Shown here: piece by piece, positions 46,268-57,923 of the stretch
How positions within the stretch are numbered: position 1 is the stretch's first letter
How the letters are laid out: each line of letters begins with the position of its first letter
Assembly (NCBI GenBank): GCA_029237695.1
Contig: CM055268.1
Span: forward strand, 54,831,131 to 54,895,130
Reading direction: 5' to 3'
Length of the DNA stretch: 64,000 nt
Origin: Conchocele bisecta
Lineage: Eukaryota > Mollusca > Bivalvia > Lucinida > Thyasiridae
Position numbers and translations under genes: made by a program
The notes under the pieces: model-generated
Database searches by the model: none
What the model saw: the letters and a program-made list of their open reading frames with translations, nothing else
Told to the model about the DNA's origin: nothing

Positions 46268-46583
46268 TGCATCAGTCAATGTGAATCCCCGCACCCCACC
46301 TCCGGGGGAGGGGCGGGGCTTTACCGGGGCATACACCGGGGCTTTTACCTTTCATGATGCCCCGCAGTGCGGGGACTTTACCGGGGCTTTTACAAATGGG
46401 CCGGGACACACCCCGGGGGCTTTACCGGGGTTTTAACCGGGCTTTACCTGGGCATACCCCGGGGCTTAACATTTCATGATGCCCCGCAGTGCGGGGCTTT
46501 TACCGGGGCTTTCACAGCAGCGAAAATATAAGCCCCGCTATTCCCCCGGAGGGGGGGTGCGGGGACTTACATTGACTGATGCA
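46268..46583. mobile_element. Family J GC-rich MITE, copy 2, identical to copy 1 by eye
   Basis: Same 316 bp, flanked by TTA at 46265-46267 and 46584-46586. I found no mismatch to copy 1 in a base-by-base reading. Confidence 0.9.
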
Positions 46584-46586
46584 TTA

Positions 46587-48119
46587 TCTATTCACTATTG
46601 TCTATATAGGCTTTTAGCCACTTAAAAAAGACACTACTTTCATTCACCCCCCACCCCCCCCTTTCGAGAGTCAAATGTGTTTAAAAAAACTGTAACAACA
46701 GTGATGAAATAAGTAAAAAAATTGAGGTGTGCGAATCCAGGTACACTGCATGCATTTGCACAGCGGTGACTTTTCCCCGAAATATCATGAATATAGGCCG
46801 GTGCAGTATTTCTATTAAGTAAGTGTACCCGGCTTCGCACTGTGTATGTGGCTTTGCACACACCAATATTTTACATGTCTGATTATTCATGTTGTTTTCT
46901 TAAGACAAGTGTTTTCAGAAAGTCACGTGTTTACACGATTTAGAAAACTATAACAACAGTGACCAAACAAGTACAAAAATTGAAGTGCAGTATTTGTATT
47001 AAGTATTTGTATTGCAGTGGGTGGGCTTCCTAAAATTTATTTGTACACAGGGTACCCATGTTTGGTCTGGGGTGGTGATGAGGGACTTCTTTGCTTCATT
47101 GGGGGTGACCTCACAAAATAATGGGGGGCGGGGGTGGAGACTATGTTTGTTGGGATTACAATCGTGTCTGTTAATTCTGCGCACCTAATAATAATTTTCG
47201 TGAAAATGTCCATATTCCGTCTAAATTCCCTGAACATTCAAGGCAGTTCTTAGTCGAGATAATCACGGCTAAACAGATGGCTTTTACTATTTCATCTGTC
47301 GTCTATTATCTGTATCCGCCTAGCGGAGACCCAGCCAAATTTGATCAAAATATCAGTCCATTTTGTCCTTGAGTTTTGCGAATAATACAGGAATAAAATG
47401 ATAACCAATGTATATTTGCATGTGTATTATTGGTTTATGAAGCTTTTTTTAACAGATCTGTTGTTGATCTATTCATTTAGTAAGCAGGACCACTAATCAT
47501 TTTGACCATGTTCTGAATAACTTTTTACCAAACTATCGGAATGGGATAAAATTGTGACTTAGTATACCGTTAATCAGCTGATTTATTCCAAAATCAACAT
47601 AATTTATTCTGACGTAAGCTGGGCAAAACATTACGTGAATTGTGCATTAGCCGGTGCGCAGAATTAGCCGAAATGACATTTTTTATATGCAGATCAGAAT
47701 GTCAGTTTTCATTGGTTTGATACATGTACAGATATGTATGTCAGTGATTCTATATTTTATGTACATCTGGTGTCCCGGTGTAATTTACTGACAAATCACA
47801 CAATTTATAAGGAAATTTTTTTTTTCAGTAAAGAAACTATGTATAATACCAATCCATTAAGAAAACAGTATTTACAATTCTTGTTATGTGTGTTTAGTTA
47901 TTATTTTCTGTTGTTGGCATATGTATGGTGCACCAAATGGGCATGTCCCGATCATCAATCAGCACAGTTCACAAGCCCGTAATTCTCAAATCTTGTCAAT
48001 TTGTACTTTACTATACATTGCATCTGAATTAAAATAGTTTAACATTGACATTAAGCTTATTCTGCAATAATTTGCCTTTTGTTGTCAAAAATACTGACGT
48101 TAATGTATCTGTCCCGCGA
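46587..48119. other. AT-rich DNA without convincing genes
   Basis: Holds the diverged duplication at 46680-47000, a half inverted-repeat element at 47276-47450 and unremarkable sequence. Confidence 0.35.
46680..47000. repeat. Diverged duplication with about 260-bp period
   Basis: AAAACTGTAACAACAGTGAT at 46685 and AAAACTATAACAACAGTGAC at 46943, each followed by AAGTA..AAATTGA.GTG. No gene. Confidence 0.5.
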
Positions 48120-48890
48120 AATCGAATCATTACCGTTACGCTGAAAAAAAATAGTAAAATCAGAGTAACCTCCCTTTCCTACTCTCAGCTACTAATGCAA
48201 TGAACACTGTTTATGGGCGCCCGATTTATAAATAAACACGGTGGTAACACAACTTAAGTCATTGCCGAGAACTAGACCGGTCTGTATTCGGAATTTTAAG
48301 GTTACACATTACATGCATCATTACCGTTCACGGTTTATACACGTCCATATGTATGTAGGTCGACTGAAACAAAATTGGTAGATAGACACACTTACAACGT
48401 TGTCTTTGCATATTCTACCTTCATGATGCGTTGTATACAGAGGGGTGACAAATGGGAGTTTTTGAAGAAAAATCATTACCGTTACGGTCATTTCCGTTAC
48501 AAAATTGTGTAACGGTAATGACGATCGTGTAACGGCAATGATAAATTACCATACTAACCAGTCAGTTGATGCGTCAATTAGATATAAACCAGGTCCCATC
48601 AGTTGTCGGTCAGTAATGGCACATTTATTCAGACCTACAACATTTATATATCAGGATTTAATTAGTAAAAGCTCTGAAACAACAAAAAACAGACACAGCT
48701 TGCAAGGAGTGTGGGTTTCTATTGGCAATCACATTAAAAGTAAACACTAACTTGAAGTTATATTGTACAGCATATTCAAAGTATAAATATGTTTGTTATA
48801 TATGCTGTATTAGTATTTTAAATAAATGGAAAGTCATTACCGTTACGTTTTGTCATTACCGTTACATAATCATTGCCGTTACGCCCAATA
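48120..48890. repeat. Cluster of TCATTACCGTTACG motifs, both orientations
   Basis: Copies or one-base variants at 48127, 48318, 48473, 48487, 48508 (inverted), 48528 (inverted), 48834, 48853 and 48870. Outside this block I did not notice the motif. Confidence 0.75.
48562..48750 (+). CDS. Candidate terminal exon or small ORF, weak
   Basis: 62 codons open to TAA after an ATACTAACCAG acceptor; the upstream frame is also open. It lies inside the cluster of TCATTACCGTTACG motifs, so it may be part of an unrecognised repeat. No family recognised. Confidence 0.22.
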   Translation, partial: SVDASIRYKPGPISCRSVMAHLFRPTTFIYQDLISKSSETTKNRHSLQGVWVSIGNHIKSKH

Positions 48891-49630
48891 TTTTTGGAGG
48901 CTGTGCTATTAATTAAATGTAGCTTTATAACGATGTTTGGTACATGTGGTAAAACACGGCATTCTATTAGTTGCCAAGCTATTTTGTTTTGCTTAACTTT
49001 ACTGATTCATATTAAATACATGTTGTTGGGTTACCATAAATGAGAAATTCCACGACTTGCTACTAAATTTCTCTGTTTCGCACTAATACAATTAGCTTAT
49101 CATATTCTTGACACTTTTCTAAACAGATGCCCCTTCAGTTGATGTTTTATGCCGTTGAAAAGAAAACAATGTAAATGTAAAGCTATATTTACGTCATGTA
49201 AATGTACGTAATGGAAATTACATTTCTGAGACCCCTGGTCCCTTGAAGTGGAAATAAATTTAAAAATGACGAGAACAATTGGCTATACTATTATAAATGT
49301 AACAACTGGACTGTCATCCAATGGAATTAACACAGTTTAATGAATTATTGGTTCTACATCGAAACTAGAAAAACGACACCAATATGTACATAAAATATAG
49401 AATCACTGATGTCTCATTATTATTGAACCATGTTATTGTAGTTGCGAACAATAACTCTTGCAATCTACTCCTGTACCATCTGTAGCAGAGTTACTATTCC
49501 ATTCATACATGTAGGCTTCCTCTACATAATAGCTAATCAGATCGGATTTACACTTTAGTTGTTAATTGTGACACAATTTGTATATTTTCCATCTGAAAAA
49601 AAAATATTATAAAAGTAATACGTATGGATC

Positions 49631-50004
49631 ACGATTTGCCTGGTTTGGCCCTCAGGTAAGTTTTCATATTTCGCTCTTTCTGTTACCTGGCAGTTGAATT
49701 GGGTTATTGCCCATTATAGAAGTAGTAAGATTATTACTGATCCTACTGCTTTTGGGAGGGGCCATGTGATTCTGGTGTGGCGAGGACCTGGCATCAGATC
49801 CGGATCATCCTGATTTCAGGGCTGAGTATATAGTTCTTTTATTGTAAATATTCATTTCTGATTTTAGGATTTTCCCCCCATTTGTACATGTACTTGAACA
49901 TGTACTTGTACAGGTAATATATGGGATTTATTACTAAACCCATTGACCCGGCCTTAAATGACCGCATCTGTTGATAGGCCGTTAGACCCCAACAAACAAA
50001 TAAA
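49631..50004 (+). mobile_element. SINE-like retroposon, copy 2
   Basis: Same blocks as copy 1, ending GTTAGACCCCAACAAACAAA. Part of a tandem duplication with the next copy. Confidence 0.6.
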
Positions 50005-50199
50005 TGATATACGTATGCTTCCTCTACAGAATAGCTAATCAGATCTGATTTACACTTTAGTTGTTAATTGTGACCTAATTTGTATATTTTCCATCTGAAA
50101 ATAAAACTATTATAAAAGTAATACAAAACTTTACGTGGGTGGTGGTCGAGAGAACGAGACGACGTAAATTAACGGTAGTAGTTCCTCTATATAGGAATC

Positions 50200-50460
50200 A
50201 CTATTTGCCTGGTTTGACCCTTCAGTACATTTTTATCTTTGGCTCTTTTGTTACTGGGAGTTGAATTGGGTTATTGCCCATTATAAAAGTATTAAGATTA
50301 TTACTTATCCTACTGCTTTTGGGAGGGGCCAAGTGATTCTGGTGTAGCGAGGACCTGGTATCAGACCAGGATTAATCTGATTTCAGCGCTGAATTTTGTT
50401 ATTGTATATCAGTTCAGTGATTTTGGGATTTTCCCCCCATTTGTACATGTACGTGAAAAT
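50200..50460 (+). mobile_element. SINE-like retroposon, copy 3, 3'-truncated
   Basis: Same body as copy 2 but stops after the TTTTCCCCCCATTTGTACA block and runs into a family G remnant. Confidence 0.5.
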
Positions 50461-50507
50461 ATACATGTACTTTTTCTTTTTATATGAAACGTGAATTTCG
50501 TCACTGA

Positions 50508-51030
50508 TAACAGGGGCGATAACTGTGTTTCCATTAAAGGTTAATGGAAACTATATTCTGTCTGCTTAGTTTTGTTATGTGCACTATGATCGTACTTTAT
50601 AATGTGTCAATAAAAATATTTGTTCTGGTGACACATTTAATTGGTATAAATAATTTAAAAATGTCATGTCTCATTTGCATATCAAAATAGCCTGATACCA
50701 CCGCGAGTCACTATCAGTAAAATCAATATTACTAAATGATTAAATGTGTATAGTGGGCCTGCACTCGTAATTTTTAAAACTGGCGGAATACATGTACCGT
50801 AGTTACACAATTATACACTTATTTAATTCTTATAGGCAAACTGTTATGCCTACTAGATGGGACCACAGGTTGAAGTACATTGTAACGGACCGAGGTCTAT
50901 AAATACATTAAATATGCCTAAAAGCGTCCATAAACGAAAAAAAAAAGCTAATTTTTTTTTGTTACTCCCTCTATAACACACACATATATACCTCGGTCCG
51001 TTACTTCAACCTGTGGATGGGACCCCAACT
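50508..51030. mobile_element. Family G-related element interrupted by hAT-like family K
   Basis: Shares CAGGGGCGATAAC, TTTGCATAT..AATAGCCTGATACCACCG and CACTTATTTAATTC with the family G copies but ends in GATGGGACCCCAAC. Family K is inserted in that end. Confidence 0.65.
50864..51015. mobile_element. Family K hAT-like MITE with 8-bp target duplication
   Basis: 152 bp; inverted ends CACAGGTTGAAGTA / TACTTCAACCTGTG; GATGGGAC at 50856-50863 and 51016-51023. Confidence 0.85.
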
Positions 51031-51353
51031 TTAGCTGCTACATTTAATTTGCGAACCAGATCTCTTATTCACTATTCTGCAGAGGAAGACTATGAATGGA
51101 AACGTAACTCTGCTACGGACAGTACGGTTGTAGATTTCAAGAGTTACTGTTCACAACTATGAACAATGTGGCTTACTCGCTTACCACATTTATCCAAGTG
51201 TTGTGAGTTTGATGCCCGGGTGGGATGTAGTTCTCTAAGCACTGTTTCATGTTGGAAAGTTGCGGAGTCATTTGCTGAGTAATGGTTAATACTGGTAAGA
51301 AATTCAATAAAAGGCTAACCATGTACATAATAGTGTTTGATTGTTTGTTTCAG

Positions 51354-51675
51354 GGAAGCCGTCTACAGATCTCAGCCATCTGGATTATTCGTCGAGCCTC
51401 TTCAACTTCACCCTGCAGTCGAGGCAGACACCAGCAGGGCTATTGAGATAATATATGGGCGGTTTCAGAAGAAGCAGATAAGGCGGAAACTGTTTCTCAT
51501 TCTGCTGTTGAAGGACAAAGGCCACCAGAAGAATCGCTGCCTGGAAACACTCCACCTGGGCAACAAGTTGACAAACACTCGCGAAATGGGAACTGATCCA
51601 GTTCCTGACCTACACGAAGCAAAATATAGTGTCGCCATGACAGACTGTCATCATCTTAAGATCAGCGACATCTGA
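51354..51675 (+). CDS. Candidate terminal coding exon, unknown protein
   Basis: An excellent acceptor (TTGATTGTTTGTTTCAG) precedes 322 bases of higher-GC sequence: one base, 106 codons and TGA. The peptide is basic in the middle (FQKKQIRRKLF). The other two frames also read as protein-like in parts (for example TVSHSAVEGQRPPEE), so either the frame choice is wrong or the exon is decaying through frameshifts. No family recognised. Confidence 0.4.
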
Positions 51676-52050
51676 AAAAAATATAACGCTCGAGGAAGAG
51701 CTTGAGAAAGACAAGTTCAGTTACAAAAAATAACCATTAACCAGAGTACCATCCATGCCAGTGGCAGTGTTTGTGTGGTTCTTAACTCTGATTTCTGCTC
51801 TAATCATCTAATCAACCTGTTGAAAGGATGTGTCGTGAAGAAATGTTACTTCTTGTGTTGATGGAATTGAGAATGAATCTTATTCACACAAATCTGACTT
51901 GTGCAGTTTTAAGATTTGTCAATATTTTTTGAATCGGTGACTTATTCTTGTGGTGGACAGAATGGCATTTGTACATTTCCGATTATGTGACACTCGAAGG
52001 ACTAGATATTGAAATGGTCAGAAATATATTTACTATGCTTTTACACATAT

Positions 52051-52487
52051 GTGGCTGTGACCTCAGTTTGAAGTAACGGACCATGGCCTATAAATACATT
52101 AAATACACCTAAGAGCATCAATAAGTGAGAGAAACATAAGCTAAACAAAATGTATTTACTCCATGTGTGATATATGGGAGTACATAATTTGTTTGGCCTA
52201 TTTTATTTTACTTATTGATGCTTTTAGGTATATTTAATATATTTATAGGTATTGGTCCGTTACTTTAACCGGTGGCTGTGACTGGAGAATGTGGTTTATG
52301 GGATTTGTGACCAGTGTAGCTCCTGATCAAATATTACACTCCTGTAGCCTGATAATGATGTGGCTTGTTAGAAGCATGATGGAGATTTCATTGATGCAAT
52401 GGTGAACAGTGCAGATCCTGTGCGGATATGTGTATCTACACTGGTCGCAAATCCCATAAGCCCCATTTCTCCAGTCACAGACACATA
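52051..52487. mobile_element. Family D MITE interrupted by hAT-like family K
   Basis: Left end GTGGCTGTGAC and the continuation TGGAGAATG are separated by 52062-52274 plus an 8-bp duplication. The right end CCATTTCTCCAGTCACAGAC is intact. Confidence 0.8.
52062..52274. mobile_element. Family K hAT-like MITE with 8-bp target duplication
   Basis: 213 bp; ends CTCAGTTTGAAGTAACGGAC / GTCCGTTACTTTAACCGGTG; GCTGTGAC at 52054-52061 and 52275-52282. Confidence 0.85.
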
Positions 52488-52939
52488 TTTGAGCAAATTT
52501 AAAAATCCTACCGCCAACCTAGAGTGATTAGCATTTAAGGTATTGCATTCAATCTTTGATTCATAAATTTTTGTTTAACGTCCACAGTCTATAAAGTCTA
52601 TATTTGGTTGGTTTCACATTGTTTCAGATATCTTCGCAATAAAGGATTTTACTTGAAACATCCAGAATAGACCAAAGACAAACTTTGTAGACTTTCGAAG
52701 GGAAACGAAAATTTACGAATTAATGATTTATTTTTGTGCTATTATCATGATTATAATTGAAATCAATGCCCAATGGTCAAACTTGTAACAAATTACATAT
52801 GTACAATAAATTTCGACTTCGAAATTTGACTTCGAATGAAATGGTGCAATTGGTTGATATTGGTCATTTGCAGTGCATGATGTGGCAAACAACATATTGA
52901 GGCATCATCTGTAACACAGTGCCTTCAATCATGATTCAT

Positions 52940-54125
52940 ACCCAGACATACAAAGTATGTCGAGGTGTATATAGTTTTTGTATTTTCGTCCATCCGTAAG
53001 ATTGGCGTTAAAGGTTTTTGGGTACCCATTATATCTGCAACCGTAAATCGCATTGAGTAGAATCTTTATATACTTCTTTATCGTCATCCATATTTTTTAT
53101 ACTGTAGCACACCGATGTGGCTTTCCTGCACAAGGTCAAATTACTTAAAGTTTTGAAATATTTGCATTAAACATGTCAAGGTTTTTAAGTACACAATGTC
53201 TCTGCAACCGCAAGTCGGGTTGACTTGAAACTTCATATATATACTTCTTTATTAAGTTAGAAGATCAATATTTTCTTTTCTATCGCCCTGGTGGGTGCAT
53301 GTGATGGGTAATTTAACAATCGCGATTCATCCTTACCGGAAATCCGACTGGAGACCTGGTTTGGCCCTCACATACGTCTTTGGCATTTTGTAGTGACAGT
53401 TGAATCTGGTTATATCTCTTGTGTGAGTATTACGATTATTCGTAATCCTTTTTTAGGGAAAGAGGGAAAGGGGCCAAGTGACATTGGTGTGGTATGGACC
53501 TGGCATCAGGTCAGGTTATTCTAATTTCAGGGCTGACTATATTTTTCTCGATGAAATTATTCCGTTCTGATTTTGGGATTTTCCCCCCAATGCAGCAGGT
53601 TAATACAGGATCGAACCCGTTTGCCCAGCCTTATATGACCTGAGCTGTTGATAGCCGTTAAAACACCAATAAACAAACAAACAACTTTGGCATTTGGTAT
53701 CCGACAGTTATATTCTTTATGTGAGTATTAGACCATAGCTGTTGATAGGCCGTTAAACACCATTAAACAAACATTCTATACGGCTTTCATGCACACGGTG
53801 AAGGTGAAATTACTTTGAAACTTGCGTTAAATGTTTTGAAATATATGCGTTAAAGTTTTAAGTAAACATATATTTGTCTATCAACAATCAACATCCATAT
53901 TTTCATTTTATAGCCCACGCATGTGACTTTCATGCCCAAGGTCAAGGTCAAATTGTGTTAAATGTTTTGAAATATTTGCATTAATGTTTTAAGTACACAA
54001 TTTATCTGCAACCGTATGTTAGATCGACTGGAAATGTCACATACTTCTTTGTCAACATATTTTCATTCTATATCTCACCTAAGCGGCTTTCATGCCAAAG
54101 GTCAAGGCCAAATGACTTTGCTGCG
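52940..54125. repeat. Diverged repeats containing AAGGTCAAGGTCAAA blocks
   Basis: Four degenerate units share GGCTTTCATGC, AAGGTCAA, GTTTTGAAATATTTGCATTA and TCTGCAACCG. Retroposon copy 4 and a bare retroposon tail are inserted among them. No gene seen. Confidence 0.5.
53288..53683 (+). mobile_element. SINE-like retroposon, copy 4
   Basis: Full-length relative of copy 1 with CAAACAAACAA tail. A further bare 3' end (53731-53773) follows. Confidence 0.6.
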
Positions 54126-54199
54126 GCCGAGGGTATGTATGAGACCCCGCTCACCGCTCACTTGCTCTAGTCCTTAAAAGCAAGAATAACATATCTTAC

Positions 54200-54348
54200 C
54201 ATACTGATTTCTTTTGTTTTTTTCGGATACATGTACTGATTTTGTGTCCCAAGCATAACTGGAATTCCTTTTTGTATATTTATCACAACTCTTGCCTCAC
54301 TAATATTCCAGTGTTCTCCCTTTGTTTTTTCACGCATTGATTTTGTAT
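54200..54348 (-). CDS. Candidate internal coding exon with acceptor and donor
   Basis: Minus strand: acceptor CTTTGCCATGTGCCAG, two bases, 49 open codons, then an ATG/GTAAGA donor. Peptide is Lys-rich with ARVVINIQKGIPVMLG. It ends in phase 0, the phase in which the minus-strand exon 40662-40553 begins, but 13.5 kb of repeats separate them. No family recognised. Confidence 0.42.
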
Positions 54349-54639
54349 CTGGCACATGGCAAAGGTATCGTGGGTATTGTCAAAATCGGATGATACATCA
54401 TACAAGATGGCCGCCGACAGGTCATCCTTTAATTATAGATTTCGTCTTCTTCTCATGTACCGTTTGACCGACGCTGGTCAGACTTCACAGTTGTGGTGCG
54501 TGGGTGAAGCATTTTCATATTTGTTCAAATGGAGGTTGTCGCATAATCCAAGATGGCCGTCGTAGAAAAATTTGGTAAAATTCTTAAAAAAATCATATCA
54601 ACCATGTTAATTAATTTTACATTATTATTATTTTTACAT

Positions 54640-55013
54640 GAAGCTTGAATTGCCACTTTGATATCAAGGGCGATAACATTGACTCTTTAAAATGTTAATG
54701 GAAACAACTATTTATTCTCTCTATTTATCTTTTGATGTGCAATGATCATATTTTGTAACAAGTCAATACAAATATTTTTTTCAGGTGACACATTTAGTTG
54801 ATATAAATAATTTAAAAATGACCTGCCTCATTTACAATCAAAATGGCACGATGATACAACCTATCAGTAAACCTAAGATTACTAAGTGAATATTTCTTTG
54901 TAGCGGGCACTCGTATTTTTTAAAACTGTTGGAATAGTTACACAATTATACTTATTTAATATTTAATTCCTATAAAGAACACTTTGTGCCAAACAGATGG
55001 GACCCCAATTCAA
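54640..55013. mobile_element. Family G-related element, left end missing
   Basis: Same internal blocks and the GATGGGACCCCAA end. Confidence 0.6.
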
Positions 55014-55029
55014 ATCATGATTTGCAACT

Positions 55030-55204
55030 TTGATGAAGGATGTCTGGCACCCAGTCATTAAGTGCAAAGGCACGACACGTGTCTTATCAGCTCATTCACA
55101 AACACCACATCATACAAAACACTTGTCACATGGATTCACCAGTGGGTGTACAGTACAAAGTCCAGTGACATGGTGTGTAATTGCATCCCGTAACATTTGG
55201 TCAG
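55030..55204 (+). CDS. Candidate exon, weak
   Basis: Open from ATG to a CAG/GTGGGT donor, with a Cys/His-containing peptide. A second open stretch (55280-55424) runs straight into the palindromic family I element. Could be the two sides of a gene interrupted by repeats, or chance. Confidence 0.2.
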
Positions 55205-55426
55205 GTGGGTATTTTTTTACTTTAACCTACGTTTTCTGGGGGAAATAACTACCTGTATAATATATGTGAAAATCACTACAATGGAAGAAATTGAATGTAT
55301 GTTCTCGCACCCCCTTCCAAACTCCATTCACAATTCACACCCCCTCTGCATGAATCTGGCTACTCCACTGCAGTGCAAAGTCGCAGAACAATGTTTGACA
55401 TACAGCCGTTTGAATGTGTACTTGTA

Positions 55427-56396
55427 TGGAACGCCAAATCTACATAAACTCAAATATATATTGCTAGCAACAAATATTTGGAGCTAGCAATAAATATTTG
55501 GAGAGCTCTCGAAATCATTTGGAGAGCTCTCGAAATCAATTAATGATATCTCTAAATCATTTGGAGAGCTCTCGAAATCATTTGGAGCGAGCATTATATA
55601 ACATTTGATTTGGAGAGCTCTCTAAATCATTTGGAGAGCTCTCGAAATCAATTAATGATATCTCGAAATCATTTAAAGAGCTCTCGAAATCATTTGTAGC
55701 GAGCATTATATAACTTTGATTTGGAGAGCTCTCTAAATCATTTGGAGCTATCTCTAAATCATTTGGAGAGCTCTCGAAATCATTTGGAGCTATCTCTAAA
55801 TCATTTGGAGAGCTCTCGAAATCAATTAATGATATCTCGAAATCATTTAGAGAGCTCTCGAAATCATTTGTAGCGAGCATTATATAACTTGATTTGGAGA
55901 GCTCTCTAAATCATTTGGAGCTATCTCGAAATCATTTGGAGAGCTCTCGAAATCATTTGGAGAGCTCTCGAAATCAATTAATGATATCTACGAAATCATT
56001 TAGAGAGCTCTCGAAATCATTTGTAGCGAGCATTATATAGCTTTGATTTGGAGAGCTCTCGAAATCAAGTTATATAATGCTCGCTACAAATGATTTCGAG
56101 AGCTCTCTAAATGATTTCGAGATATCATTAATTGATTTCGAGAGCTCTCCAAATGATTTCAAGAGCTCTCCAAATGATTTAGAGATAGCTCCAAATGATT
56201 TAGAGAGCTCTCCAAATCAAATGTTATATTGCTCGCTCCAAATGATTTCGAGAGCTCTCCAAATGATTTCGAGATATCATTAATTGATTTCGAGATATCA
56301 TTAATTGATTTCGAGAGCTCTCCAAATATTTATTGCTAGCTCCAAATATTTGTTGCTAGCAATATATATTTGAGTTTATGTAGATTTGGCGTTCCA
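55427..56396. mobile_element. Family I giant palindromic element with array of GAGAGCTCTC units
   Basis: 970 bp. Ends TGGAACGCCAAATCTACATA are perfect inverted copies and TA lies outside each. Interior is an array of about 21-bp units (GAGAGCTCTCGAAATCATTT) interspersed with AATTAATGATATCTC and GAGCGAGCATTATATAAC blocks. Orientation flips near 56053, giving arms of about 625 and 340 bp. Open frames through it are translations of the array, not genes. Confidence 0.9.
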
Positions 56397-56510
56397 TATA
56401 CTTGTGTGTGTGTAATATTTCTCAGACTTTTTCAAGGCAATGATTTCTGTTTCGATGTAATGTATGACCTGTCGTGAATTTCACTCACAAGTTCATATTA
56501 GTGCTTGTAG

Positions 56511-56707
56511 GAGTATTTGATATCCAGTATACATTTTCCACGGCTTTCACATTCTGTAAAACCGTCTGGAGTTTCGACAATGAAATGGGAGAAATGGCAA
56601 ACATTTTCATGTGTTTGAATGTGGATTATTTCTGGCACTCATATCTTTGGCTTATGACGTTGTTCAAATTGTACTGCGTCAATTTTATCGAATTTAATAT
56701 TGCATAA
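56511..56707 (+). CDS. Candidate terminal exon, weak
   Basis: Acceptor ATTAGTGCTTGTAG, two bases, 64 open codons and TAA. Peptide is aromatic-rich (VDYFWHSYLWLM) and may include a membrane segment. No family recognised. Confidence 0.27.
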
Positions 56708-57923
56708 TTTTATTTCATGACTTTCTTCAAAACGCCAGTTTTAGAAGTTGATGGTTTTAGGATTTTTATATCATGCACTGCAGTGTCGATGATAAGTCGC
56801 TAGGTGGCGTTGCCAAGTCGGACTGTTGTACTGTGCGGACTCACCGAAACAAACCGCCAGTGGACGCGTAATGTAATCTCCCTGGGTAAGTTTATGTATC
56901 GCGGCTCAGTCAGCGTGCGACTAGATGCCGGTTTTTTTTGTTAGGGGAAAGTACTAAAATTGGGAAAATTGGGCGGGCCCGCGCAATATTTAAAATTGCG
57001 CCATGTCAATTAAAGGTGGTGCAGGATGTTGAATGTAATATCTTTATAATGGAAAGACAGAGTTTAATGAAACATAACGCATTAAATGCTTAACAGGTGG
57101 CCAATTAGTATCCCCTCGTCGACAGGCAAGAGCTGGTATATCGTTAGTCCATGTACTGCGTACATATGTACGTACGCTAGTAACACCTTTCATTTTTCAA
57201 TAACTTGTGAATTGCTTCCACGATTTTGATATTATTTGACCATAATGTGTGTCTATGGAGCATGGTTTTAGCATATGAGTTAGACTCATATGACCCACGT
57301 TCGACCGCCCAAGGTCACGGAGTACTTTTTTATTATCAAGGCTGCCAGCGAGGGGATTAGCTTCGTTAATGATGCCAGTGCGAGGGATTAGCTTCGTTTA
57401 ATGATGCCAGTTCTTGCATTATGGTATAGTTTGCTTTAATCTAACAATTTTCTGGTTTTGACGAAGAATCGGTTACCATGTATGTGAATAAAAATCTAAA
57501 GAACGTGAATGTATGGTGTGATACATATCATCGAACCGGTATGTCACTTCTATGGTGAGATACATATCATCGAAATCCGTCCGTTTGCTTGGAAAAGTTT
57601 CAAGAAAATTTACTGTAAAAATGACGTCACAGAATACGTCACGTCGGAAAAGCAGGTTCGGAAACCACTGATCCCATACCCTGATATCTATAACTTTACA
57701 TGCTACTTGCAAACATGTAGTTGGCCTCAATAGTAATAACGTACACTCAAAGCGTTCTTTTATAACATGATCATTCATGTTATAATTGTTCTTGTTTATA
57801 TTTTGAACATACTGGGAGAATAGTTGAGCAATCGCTGAGTATGTAGTCTGCTGATAATTTATAACACACTGTAGCTAGATACCATGTGTTGGACATACAT
57901 GTACATGTATTACACATCAACTG
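56708..57923. other. Unique DNA with a possible non-coding first exon
   Basis: A GC-richer patch (56760-56890) ends at CTGG/GTAAGTTTATG, a strong donor, and could be a 5' untranslated exon. Opposing 101- and 74-codon frames at 57473-57778 are not assigned. Confidence 0.25.
57342..57411. repeat. Short tandem duplication
   Basis: Two copies of GCCAG.GAGGGATTAGCTTCG-TAATGAT with a period of about 33 bp. Confidence 0.7.

Larger units (their letters stand above)
49513..50460. repeat. Two-copy tandem duplication of about 520 bp
   Basis: 49513-50029 and 50030-50460 share CTAATCAGAT, CTTTAGTTGTTAATTGTGAC and TTTTCCATCTGAAAA before the retroposon body, so the retroposon and its flank were duplicated together. 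Confidence 0.6.

Noticed and set aside
48110..48890. CRISPR-like array of short repeats
   Set aside because: Spacing is irregular, orientation mixed and the genome is animal.
50998..51165. Terminal exon after the acceptor CACTATTCTGCAG (51074)
   Set aside because: Most of the would-be coding sequence is a family O palindrome fragment.
55578..55880. 100-codon frame and its partner at 56077
   Set aside because: Direct translation of the GAGAGCTCTC array.
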